A stretch of DNA of 64,000 nt from Vombatus ursinus (lineage: Eukaryota > Chordata > Mammalia > Diprotodontia > Vombatidae): contig NW_020954548.1 of assembly GCF_900497805.2 (NCBI RefSeq), positions 9,534,794-9,598,793 of the forward strand, given 5' to 3'. Position 1 is the first letter of the stretch; the number at the start of each line of letters is the position of its first letter. The notes beneath the pieces were generated by a model, which ran no database searches, had not been told where the DNA came from, and was given only the letters and a program-made list of their open reading frames with translations. Positions 10,761 to 20,711 of this stretch are shown here, in pieces. The translations under genes and the position numbers were made by a program.

Positions 10761-11368
10761 GAGTCCTTCTTTTTCTACAGTGAAGGAAGGACAGCCGTAA
10801 TGTCCTGACCATACCCAGGGCCTGAGGCTAAAGCTAGCAGGCTATAAGAGGACTTTAAATCTCCCAAGGCTTTTTATGAGACTTCCCTGACCCTCACATG
10901 GCCTCTACTAATAGCAAAAGAGACAGATGGCCTTTACCCAGAGGAGAGCAAGTCTGATATGAGCTACTGATGCTCCTTCCAAACCTCTCACTGTGGCCAC
11001 ATGACAGCTGCGTATGGCAGAGATCATTATTATTTGGAGACAAAGAGAGGCATGAAGGAGATGGAGGGAAGGACTTTGTGTGGGAGAAAGGCAGCCCCTG
11101 TTTTTGTAGGTTTCTGGAAGCTGCCGTCTCTCTGCCGTTGGTTACCCTGCCTATTAGAGGGGATTAAATTCTTCCTCACTTGCACATCTCTCTATGTGGA
11201 CTCAAAAATTAAAAAACAGTTTGCTTCTGATCAAAATGAGAGAGAAAGGTTATTTCAGGTCCATTACAAAGCCCAGGGACTTGATACAAGCCATCTTTTT
11301 AATTTATGAAATGGTAGAATCTTGATTCTTCACATATAACTGACCATATGAATCAGCATTCTATTTCT
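10761..11368. other. Repeat-free sequence, no gene seen
   Basis: Two overlapping short open frames (10970-11167, 11001-11309) show no recognisable domain. No repeat family identified. It may extend the candidate conserved island on its left. Confidence 0.35.
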
Positions 11369-11369
11369 C

Positions 11370-11500
11370 AAAAAGAAGCATCATGTTGTGGTAGGAAGCG
11401 TGTCAGACCTAAAGACAGGTAGGCCCAGGTTTAGATTCCACTTCTCACTCTGTGACCATGGGCAAATCATTTAAACCTCACACAACTCCAAGACTGCAGA
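11370..11500 (+). mobile_element. MIR-type SINE fragment
   Basis: Sense fragment with head-like 'gtggtaggaagcgtgtcag', then 'ctgtgaccatgggcaaatca'. Confidence 0.6.
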
Positions 11501-11627
11501 TTCTAGATGGATTACAATCTGCTTTGGTTCAGAGTTCGTATATTACTGACAAAATCATAGGGTCTGTATATTTATTCTACTAAAATTTTTGAGTACCTCA
11601 AATCACTTTGTGTTCTTGTTGTCTTAT

Positions 11628-11748
11628 CCTTCTACTAGATTGTAAACTCCTTGAGGGCAGGGACCTTGTCTTCTTTAAACTCTGTATCTCTCCCCAGTTC
11701 CTAGCACAGAGCTCTGCCAAAGTAAATGCTCGATAAATATCTGTTAGA
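11628..11748 (+). mobile_element. L2 LINE 3' tip
   Basis: Sense L2 terminus: 'gattgtaaactccttgaggg', 'cctagcacagagctctgcc', 'aaatgctcgataaatatctg'. Confidence 0.85.
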
Positions 11749-11825
11749 GTGTGTTTTTCCTTCAGGAAGTTTATTTTAAAAATAAGAAGGTGGCTTATAG
11801 TGATGATATGTCTGGGGGTGGGAGA

Positions 11826-11827
<2 letters not shown>

Positions 11828-11858
<31 letters not shown>

Positions 11859-11897
11859 CAGAGACAGAGAGACAGAGAGAGACACAGAGAGAGAGAA
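11828..11897 (+). repeat. (GAGACA/GA)n microsatellite
   Basis: Imperfect GAGA and GAGACA repeats, purine-rich on the plus strand. The open frames over it encode only Arg/Asp/Glu or Ser/Leu runs. Confidence 0.95.
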
Positions 11898-11999
11898 ATA
11901 CTCAACAAGTGCTCTATCCTCCCAATGGGGCCTGCTTCTCCCTTCACCATGCTCCCACCTCCCCAAGGTAGCCATCACCCTCTTGCCAAAAACAAAACA

Positions 12000-12612
12000 A
12001 AAACAAACAAACAAAAATGATTTTCACAGATAAGGAAGTTCATTATTCATTCAATTCATTGAGCCTGCGATCCCTGCTAAAGTAGGTGGTGGCTGGGAGC
12101 CGCCCGGACCAGGAGTCTGTCCATAGTAGGCGGCTTGCTGTCTGTCGCATTCGGCCCAGGCAACCCGAGTTGAGTTGGGAGCCTGGGGGGCCTCTGGATC
12201 TACCACCAGTGGACACTTGTGCTGGTTTCTTACAGCACTCCTTCCAGGCTTTTGTGTAATCCTGCTGGGCGGGGGGGGGAGGGAGAGCACCAGGCTGTTG
12301 AGGCTGCTGACCAATTTTTTTTTTGTAATATTCTTTCCAGACTTTAGTGTAGTCTGACCGTCTGGTGGGAGTGAAGAGAGTGGGGAAGGGGGCTGTGGGG
12401 GTTGCTCCTGGGCTGGTGGGGCTTTGGGGACTGCTGGTAGGAGCGTGAATAGTAGGCAGACCAGGTGGTATTGGGACCTGCTGCTGCACCTGCTGCTTTG
12501 TTTCAGTCACGAGGAGCAGGTGGCTGCCCCTGGAGTGGGTACTGGCGTGGAGGGGGGCCCTCCTGCAGGAGGAGGAGGTCCTGGAGACCCCTGGCCAACA
12601 AAGATGTGCCAG
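12000..12612 (-). pseudogene. KHSRP: Processed pseudogene of KHSRP (KH-type splicing regulatory protein), 3' part
   Basis: Minus-strand copy of the 3' coding end plus the start of the 3' UTR of KHSRP (FUBP2), a nuclear/cytoplasmic single-stranded nucleic-acid-binding protein acting in splicing and AU-rich mRNA decay. Read 5' to 3' it has a Pro/Gly-rich segment, then the first tyrosine-rich motif [12 protein letters not shown] (about 12325-12354). [11 protein letters not shown] follows, then a second motif [12 protein letters not shown] (about 12226-12261). In another frame come [21 protein letters not shown] and QPPPT. The remains of the family's QQGQQQAQ ending and a TGA near 12057 complete it. 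All parts are contiguous with no intron, and frames shift between them, so it is a broken retrocopy. The KH domains are absent. A T-rich minus-strand stretch near 12000 may be the 3' UTR. FUBP1 and FUBP3 share the motifs, but [10 protein letters not shown] fits KHSRP best. Confidence 0.87.
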
Positions 12613-12830
12613 ATGTAGATCCTTTCCTCAAGAAGTTCAAAAACCACAACACCAAAACATACAACCCCATCCCTAACTCAAATAAACCTAGGCTAAATGA
12701 ATTTAAAGTGTGTCCTTAATCTTTCAAAGTGATATCATATACAGCAACCCTACCTTTGCATTAATATCCGAAGACAAATACGGAGCTAAAATAACCTTGG
12801 GTCTGACACAGCATAGCATTTATTTGCTTC
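12613..12830. other. Unassigned sequence
   Basis: A-rich, no recognised element. Confidence 0.4.
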
Positions 12831-12831
12831 C

Positions 12832-13125
12832 TGATGCAGTGGAAAGAACACTACTGAAGTCAACAAGCACTTATTAAGTGCCTACTGTGTACCAGGCAGT
12901 GTGCTAAGTGCTGGGAAATGGAAAAAAAAAGAAAAGAAAAGAAAAAAGCAGCTCTGCAGTCAGAAAATATGCATTCAGGTCCCACTTCCAACATTTATCT
13001 ACCTGTGTATAAATAATCAAGTCACTTAAGTCTTCTAGGCCTCAGTTTCCTCTGTTATAAAATAAGAGGATTGAATTAGATTGCCCCTCAGGTCACTTCC
13101 AGCTGCAGAGTCTTTGAATTAAAAA
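12832..13125 (+). mobile_element. MIR/THER-type SINE split by an L2 3' tip
   Basis: Sense SINE. The head ('gatgcagtggaaagaacact') is separated from the rest ('ctctgcagtcagaaaatatg', 'caagtcacttaag', 'cctcagtttcctctg', tail 'ggattgaattagattgcccc') by an antisense L2 3' tip at about 12857-12945. The nesting makes the L2 tip younger than this SINE. Confidence 0.75.
12857..12950 (-). mobile_element. L2 3' tip inserted in SINE
   Basis: Short antisense L2 terminus ('aacaagcacttattaagtgc', 'gtgctaagtgctggga') plus an AAAAG simple tract, lying inside a MIR/THER-type SINE. Confidence 0.7.
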
Positions 13126-13317
13126 TATGAATTAATTCAACATGCACTTATTGAATGTCTCTATATGCAAACTATTATGCTAGTCACTGGTGAGCAGCAT
13201 CAGGATGGAAAGGAGTGGCTGGGGAAGGAATGAGAAATATAAAGATGAATAAGAAAGCTCTCCTGCCCTCAAAGAATTTATATGCTAGTTGAAAAAAGAC
13301 AAGTCCATTTACAACCT

Positions 13318-13531
13318 GCAGGTAGGTGGTGCTGGATAGAGTGCTGGAATCAGGAAGATCCTGAGTTTAGCTGTGTGACCTTGGGCAAGTCACTTCACCT
13401 TGTTTGCCTCAGTTTCCTCATCTATAAAATGAGCTGGAGAAGGAAATGGCAAACCACATCAGTATCTTTGTCAGGAAAATTCCAGATGAGGTCACAGAGT
13501 TGGACATGACTGAAACAGCTGAACAACAACA
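13318..13531 (+). mobile_element. MAR1-type CORE-SINE with internal deletion
   Basis: Sense copy. The head 'gtaggtggtgctggatagag' runs to 'gatcctgagttta' and then directly to 'gctgtgtgaccttgggcaag', so about 20-25 bp of the usual middle is missing. The 3' half is complete, with 'aaatgagctggagaaggaaa', 'ggcaaaccacatcagtat' and 'gacatgactgaaacagctga', then the ACAACA tail. Confidence 0.87.
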
Positions 13532-13559
13532 CATATACAGCTATATAAGTTTTCTCCCT

Positions 13560-13697
13560 CAAGGACTGTCTACCTCATTAGATTAAACAGTGAGCTCCTA
13601 AAGGACAGGAACAATTTTTTGCCTTTCTATCTCCAGCATTTAGCACAGCGCTGGCACGTGATGGATCTTTAATAAACGCTTATTGACTGACTAAAGT
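13560..13697 (+). mobile_element. L2 LINE 3' tip
   Basis: Sense L2 terminus: 'aaacagtgagctcctaaagg', 'tttagcacagcgctggcac', 'ttaataaacgcttattgact'. Confidence 0.82.
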
Positions 13698-14185
13698 TCC
13701 ATTTTAAAAGTAGGAACAAAGCATTATAGGAGTTCAGAGAATTATTGCTTCTGGCTAGGGTCAACAGAGAAGGTTTCATGGCAGATGTAAGACATGAGCT
13801 GAGTCTTAAAGGATGGATAGAAATTTAGTAGGCATGGGAGGAAGATATTCCAGAGTAGCAGTTATTCCATGCTGGAATTCCAGGTGTTCCAGTATGAGCG
13901 AAGTCATTGAAACAAGAAAGCCTAGGGGCATGTCCAGAATTGGTGAGAAATTTTATGAAGGGGAGGACTCTTAGATAAGGATGAAAATGTAGGCTAAATG
14001 CCAAAGTGCTGAATGTTCTATGAAGGAGATTATACCTATCCAGTAAGTACTAGGTAGCCACTGAAGGTTTTTGACATAATCAGAGAAGTGTTTACAGATG
14101 ATTAATCTGGTGGAAGACGGATTGCAACAGGGAGAGAGACCAGAGGCAGGAAATTCAAAATATCCCAACATCCCAAACTCTTTTG

Positions 14186-14885
14186 GTGAAAAAAAAATCT
14201 GTTCTTCTTGGCTCACTGGGCTCTACCTTTTACCTTTTCAATAAACCAAAATACTTATCAACTCTCCAGGGGATGTCATTCTGTCTCAGACTAGAACATG
14301 AAGTAGTTAGAAACCATTCTTGTAAGACAGAAGGAGGTCACATTATGGCCTAAATACAGCAGAATTCATTTGTGGTCACTGAATTCATAGTTGAAGACCC
14401 CAGTCTGAGTTAGGAATTAAAACATCCAAGGTTTCAAAGAGATTTTTTTAAAATGTAAAAATATTAAAAATATTTCACTGGCCCATCAATCATAATGACA
14501 TAGCCTTTAATTATTCAAAAAGAAATTTTATTTCTGGTAACAAAAATTTTGGCACTTTCCTCACAAGGTCTGCCTTACAGACAGTTACTTGGTGAGTATT
14601 TCATAAGGCTTCTTAGCAATTTATCAGTGCTTAACTGCTGCTTAGATAGATCAGATCTTTTAACTTAGGGTACTGTGACCTAGAATAAGTGAGACTAGCT
14701 GCAAGAAACTACTGGTTTTCCTTCAGTCTGATCATTTTTCTCCAATTTGCAATGCTTCATCCTTCCCTTAGCCTCAGCTTCCCAATGGCAGGGAGTTCTT
14801 AATAACATCAGCTCTTCAGAACCTGACTCTTCCTGCCTGGTCGCCATCTTCCCCTTTACTCTATGATACAGCTAAAATTACCTCC
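14186..14885. other. Unassigned sequence
   Basis: No repeat family or coding feature recognised. Moderately AT-rich. Confidence 0.4.
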
Positions 14886-14889
14886 TTGC

Positions 14890-15440
14890 TGTTCTTCACA
14901 GACAACACTCCGTTTCCCACCTCTGTGCCTTTGCCCTGGCTGTCCCCCATGACTGGAGGGTTCTCCCTTCTCACCTACCTCTCCACGCTTCCTTCAAGAT
15001 TCACCTCATAGCTTACCTTTGACAGGAAAATATTCCCACAGATGCTGGTGCTTTTTCCTCTGAGATTGCCTTGTATATATCTAACAGAAGTGGGGAACCT
15101 GTCTCTTAGAGACCACGGGTGGCCTTCTAGGTCCTTGGGTGCGGCCTTTTGACTGAGTCCAAGTTTTACGGAACAAATCCTTCTATTAAGGGGATTTGTT
15201 CTGTGAAGTTTGGATCTGGTCCAAGGGCTGCACTTGAGGACCTAAAGGGCCACATGTGACCTCAAAGTCACAGGTTCCCTACCCCTGATAGTACATGCCT
15301 AGTGTTTTACATGCTGTCTCCTCATTAGACAGTGAGCCCCTTGAGGGAAGGAGTGGTGTTTTGCTCTATTTGTATCTCCTGAGATGAGCACAGTGCCTGG
15401 CACACATTTAAGATCTTAAATGCCTGTTGATTGGCAATGA
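14890..15440 (+). mobile_element. L2 LINE 3' region split by fold-back element
   Basis: Sense L2. 'ctctgtgcctttgccctggc', 'tgtcccccatgactgg' and 'ttccttcaagattcacctc' precede the insertion at 15085-15287. 'cagtgagccccttgagggaa' and 'gcacagtgcctggcacacat' follow it. It reads as one L2 copy if the insertion is ignored. Confidence 0.88.
15085..15287. mobile_element. 203-bp fold-back DNA transposon (hAT-like MITE)
   Basis: The whole element is an imperfect palindrome. The left end CAGAAGTGGGGAACCTG and the reverse complement of the right end CAGGGGTAGGGAACCTG differ at three positions. Pairing continues through 'TAGGTCCT', 'GTGC.GCC' and 'GGAACAAATCC' close to the centre near 15182, giving arms of about 95 nt. 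The CAG...CTG termini suggest hAT. Flanking 8-mers ATATCTAA and ATAGTACA agree only partly, so the target-site duplication is eroded or absent. No transposase is encoded. Confidence 0.82.
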
Positions 15441-15549
15441 GACCTAGATAACAGTCAATTCAGAATTTAGAGATAAATGGCTGACATTTGGCTTAGACAA
15501 TATGCATCTGATTTGATTGCACACAAAAGCTATTTCTCTGTCTCCACTG

Positions 15550-15890
15550 AAGATATAGCCTCAGTTTCCTTCTGTAAAATATTGGTTTAAACCTGATTAT
15601 ATCCGGATTATTTTCCAGCTCCATATCCCATGTTCCTATGACTAGGCTTTAAAACACATGAAGAAACTGAGACCCAGAAAGGGGGAATGACTTGCCCAGG
15701 GTCACTAAACTAGAAAGAGACAGAATTAAGATTCAAACCCATGTCTTTTGACTCTAATCAGTGGTCTTTCCATTGAGATATATCTGTCTGTGATGGTTTA
15801 AGCCCTTTTCTTACAGGAGACAAACTATATGACCTCAAAGGTCCCTTTGAGCTATAAAAACTGTGACCCTGTGATGTATTATAGGGAGGG
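15550..15890. mobile_element. MIR/THER SINE fragments on both strands
   Basis: 15555-15640 is a sense tail ('cctcagtttccttctgtaaa'). 15645-15785 is an antisense MIR ('gaagaaactgagacccag', 'cttgcccagggtcacta'). 15815-15885 is a sense tail ('atgacctcaaaggtcccttt'). Confidence 0.65.
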
Positions 15891-17185
15891 GTGTGCTGCT
15901 ATGTATTTAACAACCAGCTCTTTGGTAGGAGAGGAAGGAGATATGGCAGGCTTTTAAGTTTAATCTGAATTATTAATGTTTTCTCCATCACTTTCTTAAG
16001 TCTAGATTATCAATAATAAATCAAGCCCTAAGGTGATTTCTGAGGTGTAAGGACTTACACTGAAAATTTAACAATCATCTCTCATAAGCCTGTTTGAGTG
16101 GCTTTAGCACAACCTTGAATTTCATAGGTTATCTTTTTCCCTCTAATTTTATTATTAGAAGGCACACCTATATTATGATAATTGCTAAAAAAATTAATAA
16201 GTTTCCACCTATTAGAGTCATATTGCAGAATGGAAAAGCACTGAACTGGAAGTAAAAGAATATGGATGAAGGGTGCTAATCCCCCCATGTCTAGCATAAG
16301 GGTGTTATTGAGTGGCTTAAAGCGAGGCAGAATAGACATCTTTAGCCTCTTTCCCCCCTCCTTGTTCTCCAAGGCAGAATTTAATTACTCCCAGGAGGAA
16401 AAGCAGGAGGTTGGGCCAGGAACTTGGCACTTTACTCTCTTCAGAGAGAAGAGATACTATGCTAGAATTGAATCTATCATCTACCTGTCCCCTTAAATAT
16501 TATTAGTCTAGGAGATGAGGTTTTCAGGTTCAAGTTAAGCTTCTGATAACTGTTCATTAATTGAAGGGGAAGCAGGACCCCAAGATTTGTATTCAGGGCT
16601 TGACTCTCTTCCCACCAAATACCAGTTCCACAATAACACACGTAGCAAATAGCAAAGAAACCCATTTATCCAAGACCATAGCAAAACAAAAATAGGAGAA
16701 AGTATACTTGAGAAAATATATTCCAGACAATGCACAGTAAAGAATCTCTCCAGTGGGGAGTGAGGTGACTCAACCTAACTAAAAGAGAAAGTCTCTCACC
16801 CAAGGAGAAGCTCCCAGAAAAATCTCAATTGTGGCACACTGGAAATAGGGACATGATGGAGACTTTGAGCTCCTCTTATGTCACCTTCTTCCCAGAATCC
16901 TGCTTTCCCTTCAGCAACCTGAAGCAGAATTGGCATTCTTCAATTTCTCTTTCAAATCTGGGAACCAGAAGTACCCAAGGCAACTGCAGAACCCAAAGAG
17001 AATGAAGAAATACAAAGAAACTGAGGAGATTGGAGCTCTCTTCTGTCCTGCTCTCACCATTTCTTCCCTGCCCCCAACACAGGTGCAGGGCATTGGTCTC
17101 TATCAATGAGGAAAGAATCCCAAACCAATGGGCTTTGAGACTGAAGTAACATGGAATTATTGCCATCCTGCTAGTCTGCCAGTCA
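15891..17185. other. Mostly unassigned sequence
   Basis: No gene or clear repeat, except a possible short SINE head at about 16215-16262 ('gaaaagcactgaactggaag'). Several short open frames on both strands show no domain I recognise. Confidence 0.4.
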
Positions 17186-17187
17186 TT

Positions 17188-17345
17188 TTACTTTCCTGTA
17201 TATGTTGTCTCCTCTCATATAGAATATAAGTTTCTTGAAGGCAAGGATAGTCTTGCCTTTTTTGTATTTGTATTCCTAGTGCTTAGGAAAGTACTGGGCA
17301 CATAGCAAGATCTTAATAAATTCTTTTTCATTCCTTCATGGATTC
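17188..17345 (+). mobile_element. L2 LINE 3' tip
   Basis: Sense L2 terminus: 'agaatataagtttcttgaag', 'actgggcacatagcaagatc', 'ttaataaattc'. Confidence 0.8.
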
Positions 17346-17384
17346 TAGATGTAGATCTGATGCCTACTAGCTGTGCATCTTTAA

Positions 17385-17550
17385 AAAGCATTGGATTTGG
17401 AGTCAGAGGAACTGAGTTCAAATTCTGTTTCTGGCTACATGTGATCTTATACAATTTGCTCAATTTCTGAGTCTCTGTTCTTCATATAAAATGAGGGGGT
17501 TAGACTAGATAATCTCTAAGGTCCTTTCCAGCTCTAAATCTATGATTTCA
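17385..17550 (+). mobile_element. MIR/THER-type marsupial SINE
   Basis: Sense copy. 'gcattggatttggagtcaga' and 'gagttcaaattctg' form the tRNA-like head. Then 'ataaaatgagggggttagac' and the tail 'ctctaaggtcctttccagct' followed by 'ctaaatctatgattt'. Confidence 0.8.
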
Positions 17551-17571
17551 GCCCTAAGAAACAACTTCTCT

Positions 17572-17699
17572 GATCATTAATTCCCTAACTATAAAATGAG
17601 GGTGTTGGACTAGATGACCTCTAAGGTCCCTTTGAGATATCAACTAGTCCAACACTAGATGACCTCTAAGGTCCGTTTGAGATATCAAATTATATAATA
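17572..17699 (+). repeat. SINE tail with 45-bp tandem duplication
   Basis: A second sense SINE tail ('aaaatgagggtgttggacta'). The segment CTAGATGACCTCTAAGGTCC plus 'tttgagatatcaa' occurs twice with a period of 45 bp (starting 17610 and 17655), with few differences. A local tandem duplication. Confidence 0.8.
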
Positions 17700-18596
17700 C
17701 CCTCTCCAGAGCTACTTCTCAAACCTCACTCAAATTCACAGCTTGGTCCCCAGTGGGTAGCTGCTACTAATACTCAGGGTTTTAAGGTTAACTCTGAAGG
17801 TCCAGATTTCTAGTATTGCTCACAGGTCCCTACCAATGGCATTCCATTCCCATCGACAATTAACCAGTCCAATGTCAATTAGCTTTTAGAAAGGGTATTA
17901 CTAAAATGGTATATAGTAAGAACAACTGGTACAAAATATTTCTCCCCACCCCTACAAAGTTCTGAGTTACACTCTTCTTCAAATCCATGTAAAACCCAAA
18001 GGAAGAGCATGTTAAAACTTAGAGTATGGTGGTGGTAAAGTATGTGTGTCAAGAATATATGTGGCCAAGGGATAAAGTTAGAACGCCTAGAAGTCCATCC
18101 TTGAGTACTTAACTAGCATCTTCTCTGACACAAGGGTCACATTCCCTGATGTTGCTTCTGTAGCCATCCACTGTATTCAGTGTTTATCTGGGTTTTTATT
18201 CATCATGTCTCCCTACTCCTGATTGGATGTATTGTCTTCTACTGGTTCAGTTGTTTAAACAGCATAAATGATGTTTATGTTATTCAGAGTCATTCCCTCT
18301 CGGAGGCTTAAATCAACTGGAAATCTCAACTCTCGGATCTGAACTTTTATCACTAGACTAGACCCTCTAGAGTTAGGGAGCTGCTGAAATACTCTCTTAT
18401 TTCAAGCTTCCAACAGAATTATTAGCTTGTTTGATTAGCCATCAAACTTTTTCGCCTTCTTGGCCCCATCAAAGAAATTTACACTTCAGGGTATAGAACA
18501 TCTTGTTTGTAAGTCATATACCTTGATTTATTCATTGACTGATTTTTGTAACTCAAAGAAGCATTCATACCTAGTAAAGATACTGAGTAGAGTTTC
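17700..18596. other. Unassigned sequence
   Basis: No repeat or gene recognised. Confidence 0.4.
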
Positions 18597-18741
18597 TTTT
18601 TTTGTGAGGAAATCAGGGTTAAGTGACTTGCCCAGAGTCACATAGTTAGTAAGTGTCACGTGTCTGAGGCTGGATTTGAACTCAGGTCCTCCTGACTCCA
18701 GGGCCAGTGCTCTATCTACTGCTCCACCTAGCTGCCCCCCT
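18597..18741 (-). mobile_element. Short tRNA-headed SINE, minus strand
   Basis: Minus-strand copy of the short SINE type. A T-rich tail, 'cagggttaagtgacttgccc', 'gatttgaactcaggtcctcc' and the full head ending 'ccacctagctgcccccc'. It lacks the MAR1 3' half. I could not identify a target-site duplication. Confidence 0.88.
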
Positions 18742-18959
18742 AGATCATCTTGCTAATTGAACTATGTAAGTGGCATCCCATCCCTTACAATTGTATGATT
18801 CCATGACATATTAAAACTCAAGGTTACAAGATGCTGATACATATATCCCCACTTATCTCCACATAACCAATTAACAAATATTAAGTATTTGTGGGGCCTC
18901 AAACCCTAGAGTGAGTTAGAGGGATGTCTACTCTAAGCATGTGAAGCCTTCCCAAGGCA

Positions 18960-19235
18960 GAATGGGTGGATGAGAACAATTCATTCCAATGACTGTGAAG
19001 GCGGCTGAAGCAGGCACTGGGGAGCACTTAGAGCTTGGTCAGACGTCAAAGACATCAAGGTCATCCATGGCATCCCAGGCCATCACCAGTCATCTTGATT
19101 TTTGTCCTGGCACTACGCTTTGATGACTCTGGAAAGAGAGTGAAGCTGACAACTTTGTGTAGCTCTACCTCACTCTACTCCTTGATGTCTTTCATCCTCT
19201 TAGAAAATGAAGGACAAATAACATTAAGTATTTAC
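18960..19235 (+). mobile_element. RTE-tailed SINE or short RTE derivative
   Basis: Sense copy of a repeat that is also at 24700-25085 in reverse. Shared blocks are 'ctgaagcaggcactgggga', 'gcacttagagcttggtcaga', 'ccaggccatcaccagtcat', 'gcctcac'-like region and the end 'aatgaaggacaaat'. I assign it to the marsupial RTE-related SINE group from the characteristic 3' end; the assignment is from memory. Confidence 0.65.
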
Positions 19236-19690
19236 TATTTTCTAGTTTCTGTGCCAGGTGTTGAGGATAGAAATATTAAAAAAAAAATAATAAAAACATA
19301 TCTAACTCACAAAGAGCTTACATTCTAACAGGAGAGATGGCAAGTGAATATATGAATATATATAGTATAAATATAAAGTGAATGAAATACAAATATACAC
19401 AAGGTAGTTTGGGGAAGGGAAGATAGTGTTGGGGATCAGAAAAGATTTAATGCAGAAAATGTTATTTGAGCTTCAGTTTAATTGAAGATAGGAACTCTAT
19501 GAAGTGGTGGCATGAAAGGAATGCATTTCTAAAACATGGATCAGTCAGTGCAAAAGCATAGAAATTGGAGCAGGAGTGTGTTGCATGTATAAAATAGAGA
19601 AAAGGCCGGTTTTCTAGATCGCATAAGAAGAGTGAAGTAGATGAATAATGGCTGATAAGACTAGAAAGATGGGCTTGAGTCAGACTGTGT
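19225..19690 (-). mobile_element. L2 LINE, antisense
   Basis: Antisense L2 from the 3' terminus ('tgccaggtgttgaggat', 'aaagagcttacattctaaca') inward to 'tggttttaaaagctaaac'. Strongly diverged. Confidence 0.6.
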
Positions 19691-19734
19691 TTGGTTTTAA
19701 AAGCTAAACATCCCACTCAAATAAAGTCTAGGTA

Positions 19735-20110
19735 ATCTGTTGAATGGATTGTTTAGCCTGAAGAAAAAACACAGTAGAAACATGACAGCTATCTTCAAGT
19801 ATTTGAAGGGCTGCCATGTGGAGAAGGGTTCAGATTTATTCTTTTTGGTACCTGAGGCAGAACCAGAAGAAATGGGCAGAAGGTACAAGGAGTCCAGTTT
19901 AGGCTTGATTTCTGGAGAAACTTCCTAACAATTATAGCTTTTGAAAAGGAGACTCTGATGTCTATAAGGGTTATGGGTTCCCTCTCAGAGTTTATTAAGC
20001 AGAGGTTGGAAGACCTGTTGACTGCTATGTTATAATGGGGATTCCTTTTGTGTATAGGTTGGACCAGATGGTCACTGAATTCCCTTCCAACTCTCAAATT
20101 TGATGATTTT
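19735..20110 (+). mobile_element. L3/CR1-clade LINE remnant, sense
   Basis: Sense relic of the family seen antisense at 2066-2690. Blocks are 'agctatcttcaagtatttg', 'agggctgccatgtggag', 'aacttcctaacaatta' and the end 'ttggaccagatggtcactga', 'attcccttccaactct'. Confidence 0.7.
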
Positions 20111-20149
20111 AAGTCACTTCTCAGTATTCTGTAACAGGGGCTCTACCTC

Positions 20150-20340
20150 TCCAATTCAATTCAATTTAATTTAACATGTATTAAATGTCTGTTTATGCAA
20201 GTTACCAGAGATACAAAGATTAAAAAAGTGATAGTCCTTGGACCAAGATGCTTACACTCTACAGAACTGGGGAACACAATGTATACACATATTGCTATAA
20301 TATAAAGAAAAGTCTTACTTAATGATAAGAAGTATTTAAT
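20150..20340 (-). mobile_element. L2 LINE 3' tip, antisense
   Basis: Eroded antisense L2 end: 'aacatgtattaaatgtctg', 'ttaccagagatacaaagatt'. Confidence 0.5.
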
Positions 20341-20423
20341 TGCCCTCTTTGTATTTGATTTATCAGGATCTCTATTGGGCTATGGCATACAGTCATCAAT
20401 CTTTCATCTTAACTGAATGGGAT

Positions 20424-20711
20424 AAAAGGGGGGGGGGGGGGGGGGGGGGGGGAAGGAGAGAGAGAGAGAGGGAGGCAGAGAGAGAGAGAGAGGGAGGGAG
20501 AGAGAGAAGGAGGGAGAGAAAGAGAGGGAGGGAGAGAGACAGGGAGAGGGAGGGAGGGAGAGGGAGGGAGAGAGACAGGGAGAGGGAGGGAGGGAGAGAG
20601 GGAGGGAGGGAGAGGGAGGGAGGGAGAGAGACAGGGAGAGGGAGGGAAGGAGAGAGAGAGTGAGGGAGGGAGAGAGAGAGGGAGGGAGAGGGGGGGAGAG
20701 AGAGGGAGAAA
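20424..20711 (+). repeat. G25 tract plus 260-nt GGA/GA polypurine tract
   Basis: 288 consecutive positions with only five pyrimidines (C at 20476, 20540, 20576, 20632; T at 20661). It begins with 25 consecutive G (20428-20452), then mixed GGGA and GAGA units. A longer block around 'GAGACAGGGAGAGGGAGGGA' recurs three times, spaced 36 and 56 nt. The open frames over it (Arg/Glu/Gly on plus, Ser/Leu/Pro on minus) are not genes. Such tracts can adopt H-DNA or G-quadruplex forms and are assembly-prone. Confidence 0.95.

Larger units (their letters stand above)
13126..14185 (-). mobile_element. L2 LINE, antisense, interrupted twice
   Basis: Antisense L2 from its 3' terminus (13130, 'catgcacttattgaatgtc') inward. 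13260-13300 holds 'ctcctgccctcaaagaattt'. The body continues at 13700-14155 with 'catgagctgagtcttaaagg', 'gccactgaagg' and 'gattaatctggtgga'. A sense MAR1 SINE (13318-13531) and a sense L2 3' tip (13560-13695) are embedded in it, so the L2 copy predates both. Confidence 0.75.

Noticed and set aside
11598-12033. 138-codon minus frame and overlapping plus frames
   Set aside because: They run through the GAGACA microsatellite and have no domain. Chance frames.
12175-12719. Plus-strand frames opposite the KHSRP retrocopy
   Set aside because: Shadows of GC-rich pseudogene sequence. The minus strand carries the recognisable motifs.
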